A stretch of 64,000 nucleotides of DNA, from the NCBI GenBank assembly GCA_934130435.1, contig CAKOYB010000003.1, forward strand, positions 62,001-126,000, read 5' to 3'. Below the pieces are notes generated by a model. That model was not told the origin of the DNA and made no database searches. It saw only the letters and a list, made by a program, of their open reading frames with translations. Source of the stretch: an uncultured Clostridia bacterium. GTDB taxonomy: Bacteria; Bacillota; Clostridia; TANB77; CAG-508. The position numbers and the translations under genes were made by a program. This document shows, in pieces, positions 53,208 to 61,705 of the stretch. Numbering within the stretch: the stretch's first letter is position 1; each line of letters opens with the position of its first letter.

Positions 53208-53906
53208 TTAGATTTTTAATAATTTAAAATCCAAGAAATCTGCACTAACAAGTTGGAACTTAATTCCTTCAATTATTCCAATAACTGCTTGTCCATGTGC
53301 TGTTCCATGCAAGTGTCCATAAATGCATTGTTTAACTCCATATTCTTTAAATATGTTTAGAATTCTTTGTTCGTATTCGTTTTCTATAAAATTTTTGCTT
53401 ATTGGTGGGTAGTGCATACAAACAATAATTTCTTTATCATTTTTTATACTTTTCGCACTGTCTAATGATATTTGTAGTCTATTAATTTCTCTTTCAATAA
53501 TCTTTTTTTCATCTTTTTTAGAATAATCCCATCCTCTTGTACCAGCAATAATATAATTTTCTATTTCGTAGCTATTGTTATGTAGTATTTTTATAGTATT
53601 AAAGCTATTTTTCATTAGATATTTTTTTATATTTGCTTTAGTCGTCCACCAATAATCATGATTTCCCTTTAGTAACACTTTTGTTCCAGGTAATTCGTTT
53701 AAATATCTAAAATCTTTTTCTGTTTCTTCTAAATATGTTTCCCACGAAAAATCCCCCGGAATTAAAACTGTATCTTCATCCTTTGCTGTATTAATCCAGT
53801 TGTCCATAATCTTCTTGTGGTGGTCTTTCCAATTGTTTCCAAAAATATCCATTGGTTTTGGATTATTAAGTGATAAATGTAAATCTGCTATTGCATAAAT
53901 TGCCAT
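53208..53906 (-). CDS. Metallophosphoesterase
   Basis: A 232-residue calcineurin-like phosphoesterase. Metal ligands lie in IADLHLS (D8, H10), VLIPGDFSW, LKGNHDYWW, CMHYPP and CIYGHLHGTAHG. This build matches the YkuE/YvnB-like stand-alone hydrolases of Firmicutes; the substrate (phosphodiester, nucleotide or lipid head group) is unknown. It lies between tsaD and the acyl-CoA ligase on the same strand. Confidence 0.88.
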   Translation of the reverse strand: MAIYAIADLHLSLNNPKPMDIFGNNWKDHHKKIMDNWINTAKDEDTVLIPGDFSWETYLEETEKDFRYLNELPGTKVLLKGNHDYWWTTKANIKKYLMKNSFNTIKILHNNSYEIENYIIAGTRGWDYSKKDEKKIIEREINRLQISLDSAKSIKNDKEIIVCMHYPPISKNFIENEYEQRILNIFKEYGVKQCIYGHLHGTAHGQAVIGIIEGIKFQLVSADFLDFKLLKI

Positions 53907-53933
53907 AATTCATTTCCTTCCTATAGAAAGCTA

Positions 53934-54947
53934 CTATAATTTTAAATTTGGAATTGCATTTAGGCTTAAATCTATACTGCTATTTTCTTCAATGTAACTA
54001 TAATATCCTGCAGATGCTATCATAGCTGCATTATCTGTACATAATTTTAGTTCTGGAAAATATACTTCTATATTATTTTTGTTTCCAAATTCTTCAAATT
54101 GTTTTCTAATATATGAATTTGCTGATACTCCTCCAGCCAAAACTACCTTATTTATTTTTTCGTTATTTGTACTATTAATTTTCTTTATTGCTTTTGCAGT
54201 ATTTTCCAATAAAATATCAGTTGTAGCTTTCTCAAAACTTGCGCATAAATCAGCTTTATTTATATTTAAATTTTTGTGATGTAAATTTAGTACCGCCGTC
54301 TTTATTCCACTAAAACTAAAATCTAAATCTTCTAAATGTGTTTTTGGAAGATCTATGTTTGCTTTTCCAGTTTTTCCAAGATTATCTATTTTAGGTCCCC
54401 CTGGATATTCAAGCCCTATAACCCTTGCCACTTTATCATAGGCTTCTCCAATTGCATCATCTCTGGTTTTTCCTAAAATTTCAAACTCGTTGTATTTTTT
54501 AACATGTACTAGATGTGTATGACCTCCAGATATTATCAAACATAAAAATGGTGGTTTTAATTCTTTATAAGTTATGTAATTTGCTGCTATATGTCCCTTT
54601 ATATGATTTACTGCAACAAGTGGTTTCTTTGTTGCATAACTTAATGCTTTTGCGTAGCTAACGCCAACCAACAAAGCACCTACAAGTCCTGGTCCATATG
54701 TTACTGCTATTACATCAATTTCTTCTATATTTATATTAGCTTTTCTTAATGCTTCTTTTGCAACATTTGAAATTACCTCTATATGGTTTCTTGATGCAAT
54801 CTCTGGTACAACACCTCCAAATTTCTCATGTATTGGTATTTGTGAATCTATAACATTAGAAAGAATTTCTCTACCATTTTTAACTATTGCCACAGATGTC
54901 TCGTCACAACTTGATTCAATTCCTAATGTTAATATATCTTTTATCAT
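53934..54947 (-). CDS. tsaD: tRNA N6-adenosine threonylcarbamoyltransferase TsaD
   Basis: Transfers threonylcarbamoyl to A37 of ANN-decoding tRNAs (t6A), an essential modification. The 337-residue length is normal. Family motifs are LGIESSCDETSVAIV (8-22), the metal site NHIKGHIAA (about 117-125), LIISGGHTHLV and the FSFSGIKTA stretch (about 205). It lies 25 bases after the M50 protease gene and 27 bases before the metallophosphoesterase. Confidence 0.97.
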   Translation of the reverse strand: MIKDILTLGIESSCDETSVAIVKNGREILSNVIDSQIPIHEKFGGVVPEIASRNHIEVISNVAKEALRKANINIEEIDVIAVTYGPGLVGALLVGVSYAKALSYATKKPLVAVNHIKGHIAANYITYKELKPPFLCLIISGGHTHLVHVKKYNEFEILGKTRDDAIGEAYDKVARVIGLEYPGGPKIDNLGKTGKANIDLPKTHLEDLDFSFSGIKTAVLNLHHKNLNINKADLCASFEKATTDILLENTAKAIKKINSTNNEKINKVVLAGGVSANSYIRKQFEEFGNKNNIEVYFPELKLCTDNAAMIASAGYYSYIEENSSIDLSLNAIPNLKL

Positions 54948-54972
54948 TAATTATCTCCTTTATTAGTACTTC

Positions 54973-55710
54973 TTAAAATAATTTAAATATAGCACCGATT
55001 CCGTACATAAGACCATTATATATCAATTGAATTATTGGTGCTACTATTTCTCCTGCTAATCCAGTTATCCATAAAACTAGGAATATAATATAAAAAATAT
55101 TTGAGTTATTAATTAGCCATGTTCTTGCTTTATATGGAATAATGCTCATAAAAATTTTTGATCCGTCAAGTGGTGGTAATGGTATTAGATTAAACACACC
55201 TAGTCCAATATTTATAGCTACTAGTTCAGTTAATAAAATTAATATAATTCTTCCAGCTGTTGAAATTAAAAACATTTTGTTTCCATATATATATACTATT
55301 TCTAGCAAAATTCCTGAAACAATTGCTAAAATAAAATTTGCTAAAGGTCCTGCTATAGAAACTATTGCCTCTCCTTTTTGTGTTGAAACATCTCTTTTAA
55401 AGTTTCTTGGGTTAATTTCAACTGGTTTTCCCCATCCAATTCCGACAAATACTAATAATACAAATCCTACTGGGTCTATATGGCTAAGTGGATTTAAGTT
55501 AAGCCTTCCTTGGTATCTTGGAGTATCATCTCCTAACTTATCAGCCGCATATGCATGTGCATATTCATGGAATGTTATTGCAATTATAACTGCAGGAAGA
55601 GTTAAACATAGTTGTAATATTCCATCAACAGTGATGCTTCTCAAATTTATAATAACTAATACTGCTAATAATATATATAAATATTTTTTATCTAAATTGT
55701 AACCAAACAT
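54973..55710 (-). CDS. Site-2 protease family (M50) membrane peptidase
   Basis: A 245-residue intramembrane zinc metalloprotease of the YwhC/Rip3-like group. The zinc motif is FHEYAHAYAADKLGD (H48, E49, H52), and the third ligand lies in NLIPLPPLDGSK (about 172-183). About six membrane helices are predicted. The substrate is unknown. It is first in a gene line with tsaD. Confidence 0.92.
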   Translation of the reverse strand: MFGYNLDKKYLYILLAVLVIINLRSITVDGILQLCLTLPAVIIAITFHEYAHAYAADKLGDDTPRYQGRLNLNPLSHIDPVGFVLLVFVGIGWGKPVEINPRNFKRDVSTQKGEAIVSIAGPLANFILAIVSGILLEIVYIYGNKMFLISTAGRIILILLTELVAINIGLGVFNLIPLPPLDGSKIFMSIIPYKARTWLINNSNIFYIIFLVLWITGLAGEIVAPIIQLIYNGLMYGIGAIFKLF

Positions 55711-55792
55711 AATTAAACCTTTCTTTTCTAAAAATACTATTAGATTATAACACTTTTAAATTAGTTTTAAAATAGTTTTATAAAAAAATGTT

Positions 55793-55825
55793 AAAGGGGT
55801 AGTATAATCTTTACTACCCCTTTTT
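55793..55825 (-). terminator. Terminator after the ubiquitin-domain gene
   Basis: AAAGGGGTAGTA (55793-55804) and TACTACCCCTTTT (55812-55824) form a perfect stem just after the stop codon at 55836, followed by a T-rich run on the minus strand. Confidence 0.85.
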
Positions 55826-55835
55826 ATACAATCTT

Positions 55836-57668
55836 TTATATTTTTCTTTTTATTATAGTTGCTATTATCATTCCAACTATTGCAATGGCAAATGTGGTTG
55901 CATATATAACTATATAATCTCCAGTTTTAGGCGACTCTTCATTTTTAGAAATTTCATTTATTGGTGTGTTTTCTCCAGTATTATCTTCAATCTCTTCAGT
56001 TTTTACATCTATTGTAATATTTTTACTTACATTTTCAATAATTATCCTGTTATTTTCTAATGGCATTTTTTCAATACCATCAACTTTAACTGAAGTTAAT
56101 TTACAACCTTCGTTTGCTTTTATTTCTATTTCTTTATTATCGCCTTCTAAAGCTGTTATAACGTTTTGTGGTCCAACTATTATATTTTCCCCATTTACTG
56201 TTATTGTATATGTTGTTTTTGGTGCCTCTGCTAGTGTATATATGCTAAAGTGATTTGTAGTAAATACTGCATAATTACCATCTATTGTAACTGGGTATTC
56301 TGTTTTATTATTTCCATCAAAATAATATGCAATTAGCTTTTTACCTTTAAGTTTTTCTGTAACTGGTATTCTAACTTCAAAAGTTCCATCATCTAATTTT
56401 GTTATATTTTTATTTAATCCACTAGAAAATAAATTTAGATCAAACATTTCATTGTCTGTAACATTTAAAAATTTTAATATCTTATTATATTCTTCTCCAC
56501 TTGTTATTTTTTTAACCTTAATTGTTGTATCTAGTGAAAGAGTTCCACTATCAGTTGAAATTGAAATGTCTGTTAATATATCAGATGTTTTATATGTTGG
56601 TTCATACATCTTTGTAGAATCTTTTCCTATTACAAAATAATGTTCCTCTGTACCAACAGTTAGTTTATACACATGATTATCAGCTGCTTTATCTAAAGTT
56701 ACTAATAATCCATCAGCCTCAAGCCAACTATACTCATTTGGATCAATAGAATTTTTCCAATCTGTTGTTGTTCCACAATCACTTACAATTGCTTTGCCTT
56801 TTCCAACATAATTGTCTATTCTCTCTTGAACAGCTTTCATTAGATTGGAATTTTCTGTATTAGTTGGAACATAAATTACATGTTCTCCACCTATTTCCAT
56901 TTGAGGATTTATATAATATATTGTTCCGTCATATTTAAAATTTGCTACACCAAACATTTTCGTTGTCACATAAGAATCGTCACCTGCACCAAAAGTAATC
57001 TCAAAATTTTTATAAGCTAAATATGACATTAATTCACTAGAATAATAATTTATTTGTCCTTTATTTACCCAATAGTTAACTAGTTCTAAATCTTTAATTA
57101 AAAAGCTATTTTTTCCGTTTGGAATTTTCTTGATTATATCATCAATTTCTTTCTTGGTATTTTTATCATAATTATATACAAAATTAACATTGCTATATAT
57201 AATTCCTAAATTACTGTCTGTTGCTTTACATTTTGTAAAATCGCTATTAAAATCTTGTTCATTAATCATTAGCCCTGAAAGTAAATTTTGATCATCACAA
57301 ATTCCATAGAATTCATCAATGTTTTTAGGTTGTACTGAATTAAACGTATATATCTTTTCAGAATTATCAATTTCATATAACGTAATATTCATATAATCTT
57401 TAATGTTATAATCTGATAAAGTTTTTCCTGCCTCTAAAGTTTTATTAGAAAATACTAAGTGTTGTCTATCTGGAGGTAAGCCTTCTTTATCCTGTATTTT
57501 TTGTTTCACATTATCAATGGTTTCATTAGGTTCAACTTCTAAGGATATTGATTTGTTATCTTTAATTTTATAAACATTAATTGTCATTGCATATATTTTT
57601 ACTGTACCTGTTAGAATTGCAAATATAGCAATCAAAAATAGTGATAATAAGATTTTTTTAGTTTTCAT
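55836..57668 (-). CDS. Secreted, wall-anchored protein with a ubiquitin domain
   Basis: A 610-residue surface protein. The signal peptide (1-27) ends KIYA, so cleavage would leave methionine 28 as the first residue of a ubiquitin fold (28-100). Counted by eye, about 40 of 75 positions are identical to eukaryotic ubiquitin, including LEVEP, NVKxKIQDKEG, LPPD and TLSDYNI. Lysines equal to K11, K27, K29, K33 and K48 are kept; K63 and the C-terminal Gly-Gly are not. A large central region (about 105-480) is unrecognised; a beta domain follows (YTITVNGENIIV). The end ESPKTGDYIVIYATTF...KRK is a sortase-type signal (SPKTG, membrane helix, basic tail). It neighbours an InlB-repeat surface protein with the same type of end. 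Confidence 0.88.
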   Translation of the reverse strand: MKTKKILLSLFLIAIFAILTGTVKIYAMTINVYKIKDNKSISLEVEPNETIDNVKQKIQDKEGLPPDRQHLVFSNKTLEAGKTLSDYNIKDYMNITLYEIDNSEKIYTFNSVQPKNIDEFYGICDDQNLLSGLMINEQDFNSDFTKCKATDSNLGIIYSNVNFVYNYDKNTKKEIDDIIKKIPNGKNSFLIKDLELVNYWVNKGQINYYSSELMSYLAYKNFEITFGAGDDSYVTTKMFGVANFKYDGTIYYINPQMEIGGEHVIYVPTNTENSNLMKAVQERIDNYVGKGKAIVSDCGTTTDWKNSIDPNEYSWLEADGLLVTLDKAADNHVYKLTVGTEEHYFVIGKDSTKMYEPTYKTSDILTDISISTDSGTLSLDTTIKVKKITSGEEYNKILKFLNVTDNEMFDLNLFSSGLNKNITKLDDGTFEVRIPVTEKLKGKKLIAYYFDGNNKTEYPVTIDGNYAVFTTNHFSIYTLAEAPKTTYTITVNGENIIVGPQNVITALEGDNKEIEIKANEGCKLTSVKVDGIEKMPLENNRIIIENVSKNITIDVKTEEIEDNTGENTPINEISKNEESPKTGDYIVIYATTFAIAIVGMIIATIIKRKI

Positions 57669-57753
57669 TTGTTTTCTCCTTATATTTAAATTTATAATTA
57701 ATTTATATCATATAAGAATATTTTTTGACAATAGTTTTTTTGCAATTTTCCCC

Positions 57754-57786
57754 AAAAAAGAAGAGCATTTTTAAAAACTGCTCTTC
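57754..57786 (-). terminator. Terminator after the InlB-repeat gene
   Basis: GAAGAGCA (57760-57767) and TGCTCTTC (57779-57786) form a stem with a six-T run on the minus strand, separating the two surface-protein genes. Confidence 0.85.
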
Positions 57787-57812
57787 ATAAATTTAATTTA
57801 AATGTATATACT

Positions 57813-59318
57813 CTAATTTCTTTTTCTGTTTAGCTTTAATGCTCCCATTCCAATTATTGAAATACATGCCATAGCAACATATATTACTATATTATCACCT
57901 GTTTTAGGATTTGAGATATTTTCTGTATTGTTATTTTGTTTTGAGTCTTTTGTTGCTATAATACCATATTCACTTAAGTGAGTAGTTCTGAACACTAAGT
58001 ATTCTCCATCAAGTTCAGCATTAATAGTTTCCTCAATCTTTCCGTCTTTTATATATACTACTTCATATTTATCATAATTCTTCAATTCAGTTGGTAACTT
58101 AACTCTTATTGTCATAACCTTATCTTTTATTGACACTTTTTCTTTATTTTCGTTTAATATATTTATATCAAATACATATTTAACATTTTTATTGCTTAAG
58201 TCTTTTTTTACTTCAACAGGTTCAATATTTAATGTGTAGTTTTTGTTAATTCCTTTTTCGAATGTTATATTACCTTTAGTTTCACTTTTACTTTCTATTT
58301 CTTTAACTGTTGTTTCTGGTTTATCATCATTGTTTTTAGTCCAAGAAGCGTATAAAGTTACATTTTGATAATATTCAGCTCCAAGTGCATTCTTTATTAT
58401 TGTATCTTTTTCAAAATCTGTATCTTTATCCTTATCCCATACTCTCCAATATATGTAAGTATAGTTTTTTCCACTTCCATCTTGTTTTGTATTCCATCCA
58501 GTAAACTTATATCCTTCTCTTACAGGTGTATATGGTAAAAGTGACATAGCTGTTCCTGAATTTCCACCGCCTAAATAGTCATATTTATTAGATGCTTTGC
58601 CAGAAATAGTTCCACCGTTTGCATTTAATATTAATACTCTATCTGTTCCATCAAAAGTATCTTTAGTATATGTAGCAGTTAAAGTAATTACAGCATCCTT
58701 TGCGAAAGCACTTGAATTAACAGAAGTAACAATTTTTCCGTCTAAATCCCAGCCTTTAAAAGTATATCCTTTTCTTACAGGAGTATATTTTGTTAAATCA
58801 ATTGTTTTAAATTCTGCTACTTTACTTTCCAAGGTTAATTTTGCTTTTCCATTTATTGTACCACCAAATGCATCAAAACTAACATAGTATTTACCACTAT
58901 CTTTTAATTCTTTATCTGAAAATTTAGCACTAAGAGTTAATCCATTAGTATAATTAACTTCTTTACCTGTTGTTGTATAAAAGTTACCGCTACCAGTAAA
59001 TTTTGCTATTTCTAATTCTTCACTAGCTTTTGTATTTTCTGCCATTTCCCAATGTGAAAACTCAGTTTTACCATTAAAAGGAATAATTCCTTTTGCTAAT
59101 TCAGATAGCTTAACTGTTGTTTCTCCTTCTGAAATATTAAATCTTACAAGTTTAGCATATTCACCATCAAAACAACCATCCATTTCGTTAGCAGTTAGTA
59201 ATAATGAATATTTTCCATTATCACTAATTGTTGCAGCATTAACCTTGGTAGATAAAGTTATGATTCCTAAAAATGCTATAAGCATTACTAAAAATAGAAA
59301 TATTTTTTTAGATTTCAT
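57813..59318 (-). CDS. Wall-anchored InlB B-repeat (Listeria-Bacteroides repeat) surface protein
   Basis: A 501-residue surface protein. A signal peptide (1-28, ending VNAATI) is followed by three InlB B-repeat-like units of about 70-90 residues, recognisable by FDAFGGTINGKAKLT, YTPVRKGYTFKGWDLDG, LILNANGGTISGKAS and YTPVREGYKFTGWNTKQDG. A beta domain (about 335-455) and the sortase-type end SNPKTGDNIVIYVAMACI...NRKRN follow. Such repeats are common in surface proteins of gut bacteria that contact host cells. It has its own terminator and shares anchor type with the ubiquitin-domain protein next door. No sortase is adjacent. Confidence 0.88.
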   Translation of the reverse strand: MKSKKIFLFLVMLIAFLGIITLSTKVNAATISDNGKYSLLLTANEMDGCFDGEYAKLVRFNISEGETTVKLSELAKGIIPFNGKTEFSHWEMAENTKASEELEIAKFTGSGNFYTTTGKEVNYTNGLTLSAKFSDKELKDSGKYYVSFDAFGGTINGKAKLTLESKVAEFKTIDLTKYTPVRKGYTFKGWDLDGKIVTSVNSSAFAKDAVITLTATYTKDTFDGTDRVLILNANGGTISGKASNKYDYLGGGNSGTAMSLLPYTPVREGYKFTGWNTKQDGSGKNYTYIYWRVWDKDKDTDFEKDTIIKNALGAEYYQNVTLYASWTKNNDDKPETTVKEIESKSETKGNITFEKGINKNYTLNIEPVEVKKDLSNKNVKYVFDINILNENKEKVSIKDKVMTIRVKLPTELKNYDKYEVVYIKDGKIEETINAELDGEYLVFRTTHLSEYGIIATKDSKQNNNTENISNPKTGDNIVIYVAMACISIIGMGALKLNRKRN

Positions 59319-59420
59319 TTTTAAATTCCTCCTTTTTTATTATATTCACATACTAACATATATTATTAGATTTTTATCTATAATTACCGTATTTTCCATG
59401 AAAATATGGTAATTGTTCTT

Positions 59421-59498
59421 TTATACTAGGAAATTCCTCATTCCATTTGAAAACTCAAATTGTATAGAACAAAAGGCGACAAAATTCGCTTTGTTCAA
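59421..59498 (-). repeat. Dispersed palindromic repeat, partial copy C
   Basis: The reverse complement begins GAACAAAGCGAATTTTGTCG and continues CCTTTTGTTC and AATTTGAGTTTTC, then ATGGAATGAGGAA, matching the first half of copies A and B with some changes; the terminal AT-rich stem is missing or shortened. It lies in the 515-base gap 59319-59834, which has no gene but also holds the sequence noted at 59669-59720. Confidence 0.7.
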
Positions 59499-59668
59499 CC
59501 AAAAAATAAACATAGTATTATACCATGTTTATTCTTTTAAATTTATCAAAACTTATCAATTTTAATATTATTAATTTAAAGGTTTCATTGATTATCTTTC
59601 CACTCTAGCTAAGAACTCCAAAACAGCTATATTTTTATGCTTTTTTTAAAATTCAAAAAGTGCTTTTT

Positions 59669-59720
59669 CAATGCTACCCCATAAAATTTATTAAATCTCA
59701 TTAAATTTTATTAAACAATA
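59669..59720. repeat. Candidate attachment-site-like sequence, left
   Basis: CAATGCTACC followed by an AT-rich tract with CATTAAATTTTATTAAA words. A similar tract with TAATGCTACC and CATTAAAATTCATTAGG lies at 63104-63160. The two flank a 3.4 kb segment with accessory genes (SUKH, parA, parB, nucleotidyltransferase). This may be a pair of direct repeats left by an integrative element. The similarity is short and imperfect outside the nine-base AATGCTACC. Confidence 0.4.
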
Positions 59721-59834
59721 AATATTTAAATCATCTAATCTTTTTGCTCTTCATACTATACCATATTTTTAAAAAAATTTCAATTATTTACAAGTATCTT
59801 ATCCAAATTTTAAATTTCATTTAAAAAATAGAAT

Positions 59835-60668
59835 TTATTTTTTAATTTTTAATTTTGAAATTAAATTTTCTACACTACCATAAACTAAGACTGGATTTTC
59901 TAAATTTTCTTTCAATTCAGAATCAATTCTATAAACCTTATAATCTTTTGTACTCCAATATAATTCAACATCAACTTCATCATTTCCTAATGGAATCAAA
60001 TTTTCTTTAAGCCAATCAAGCTCAATAATTTTATGATATTCAACACTTGTCCCATATTTTAAAGGAAATAATTTAAATAGCTTAATATCGTTATTGAGTT
60101 CAAATGGTTCAATCTTTTTTCCATTGTTTTTTTTATAAAACTCTCTTAGTTTTTTTGGAAATTTAATATTTAAATTGCTCTCTATATTACATATTTCTTC
60201 ATCTGTAACATTTACTACATCATCTAAATTATTCATATCATTATGAAACAATATATAATTAATTTTTATGCACTTATCTATATCTGCATTTTCTTCATTT
60301 GAAATATACATTTCACTACACTTTGATAGATCATTATCACATATTTTTTCTTCTTTAAATAGTTTAAAAATTGACCAAATTTGTCCAAGTTCATTAGTTT
60401 TTAAAAAAATTAAAATTTCAGTGTTTGTTAAATAATCATAACCATTATCTAACACCTTTTTGTCTGTAAATTCTTCTATTTTTTCTGGAAGTACATATCG
60501 TATATCTAAATCCGGATTTTCTAATCTTTTTGAATCTAATTTAATAATTATAGTTTTATATATTTCTGGCTGGATTGTCTTAACTTTTTCAGCGTTAGTT
60601 ACATCATCATTAACATTACTATTATTTGCCTTTATATTTTTCTTTTTAAACATATCAAATAATCCCAT
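59835..60668 (-). CDS. SMI1/KNR4 (SUKH) family protein
   Basis: A 277-residue protein. The C-terminal half (about 155-270) is a SUKH domain: VTDEEICNIESNLNIKFPKKLREFYKKNNG, split here as IESNLNIKFPKKLREF and YKKNNG, then PLGNDEVDVELYW. SUKH proteins are often immunity proteins against contact-dependent or secreted toxins. The N-terminal half is unrecognised. No toxin gene is adjacent. The start MGLFDMFKKKN has GGAGGAAAT in front. It lies in the accessory segment between att-like repeats. Confidence 0.75.
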   Translation of the reverse strand: MGLFDMFKKKNIKANNSNVNDDVTNAEKVKTIQPEIYKTIIIKLDSKRLENPDLDIRYVLPEKIEEFTDKKVLDNGYDYLTNTEILIFLKTNELGQIWSIFKLFKEEKICDNDLSKCSEMYISNEENADIDKCIKINYILFHNDMNNLDDVVNVTDEEICNIESNLNIKFPKKLREFYKKNNGKKIEPFELNNDIKLFKLFPLKYGTSVEYHKIIELDWLKENLIPLGNDEVDVELYWSTKDYKVYRIDSELKENLENPVLVYGSVENLISKLKIKK

Positions 60669-60902
60669 TTTTATTTCCTCCATATTTTATTCTTAAAAAT
60701 CATACTATACTTGGTAATGAAAAAAGATTTTATTCTTATCATTTATATTATGATTTTTATTGATATAATGTTATTACTATACCATCATCAATTGAGCATT
60801 CTTGGCATTTTCATCTTACGCAATCACGTGAACTTATTATAACATTTAATTATCATTGATTGCAACTTTCATGTGTAAAAATTTTATTTAAGTTAAATTA
60901 AG

Positions 60903-60930
60903 AAAAAGTCATTGTAATAATGACTTTTTT
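60903..60930. terminator. Terminator-like hairpin upstream of the Asn-rich gene
   Basis: AAAAAGTCATT and AATGACTTTTTT form a stem with a T run on the plus strand, about 35 bases before the gene at 60967; it may end an upstream transcript or attenuate that gene. The gap 60669-60966 contains no gene. Confidence 0.65.
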
Positions 60931-60966
60931 GTTGTATTATTTATTATATAAGATAGGGGTGCAGTT

Positions 60967-61271
60967 ATGTTTAATAGTGCAAATAATGATTTCAATAATA
61001 ATTTTAATAATGATATGAATAACAGTTTTGATAGAAGTAATTTTAATAACAGTATGGATAACAGCTTTAATAGTAATAGCACAAACAATGCTATTAATAA
61101 TAGTTTTGGAAATCCACCCCTTTTTGATAACTTTAATAGTCAAAGTTCGGTAAATTATAATCAAGAGTATTCAGGTGGATATAGTAATGAAGATATACCA
61201 CCTGAATTGGATGATATAAAACCACTTAATAATTCATCTCTTTATGAGGCTCCTACATTAGATGTTTTAGG
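60967..61271 (+). pseudogene. 5' part of an Asn/Phe-rich protein, cut by a rearrangement junction
   Basis: The first 100 or so residues are an asparagine/phenylalanine/serine-rich low-complexity head (NNDFNNNFNNDMNNSFD) leading to a more ordered stretch, DIPPELDDIKPLNNSS and EAPTLDVLG. After 61271 the plus-strand frame continues only as the complement of parB (to 61353), so the rest of the gene is missing. A ribosome binding site (AGGGGTG) is present. I have seen this 'ELxxIK..APTxDVLG' signature in clostridial hypothetical proteins but cannot assign a function. Confidence 0.6.
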
Positions 61272-61705
61272 GCTTCCAATTTCATTTTATATGCAAATGC
61301 TTTTTCACTCGGTAATATTTCTTCTCTTTGTAAGTTACTATCTACCATTATAATAACAGCCTCATCATCTGTTAATTCTCTAACAATTGCTTTAATTTCT
61401 TTAAATCCTGCAATTTCACAAGCTCTTTTTCTTCTATGACCAGAAATCATTTCATAGCCACCATTTTCTTTTTTTCTTACTATTACAGGGTGTATAATTC
61501 CAAACTTCTTTATACTCTCTGCCATATTGAGCATTTCCTCATCTTCTCTTACTTGATAAGGGTGATTTGGAAAATTGGTTATTTCTTTTACTGGTATCAT
61601 TGAAACATATTCTAAGTCTTTTTTATCTCTTTCCTCTTGCGTAGTAAAAAAATCATCTATCGTAACCTTTGGCAAGTGCATTTTTTCTTCTTTCTTTTTC
61701 TCCAT
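61253..61705 (-). pseudogene. ParB/RepB partition protein, 3' end lost
   Basis: The 150 residues contain the ParB N-terminal nuclease/CTP-binding domain (VKEITNFPNHPYQVREDEE, GIIHPVIVRKK, YEMISGHRRKRAC box II) and the start of the next domain (NLQREEILPSEKAFAYKMKLEALKH). There the frame runs into unrelated sequence and stops: the helix-turn-helix and dimer domains are missing. The break lies at GATGTTTTAGG (61261-61271), shared with the plus-strand gene. The start, behind AAGGAGGTG, overlaps the end of parA by 53 bases, as in integrative elements of Clostridia. Confidence 0.8.
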
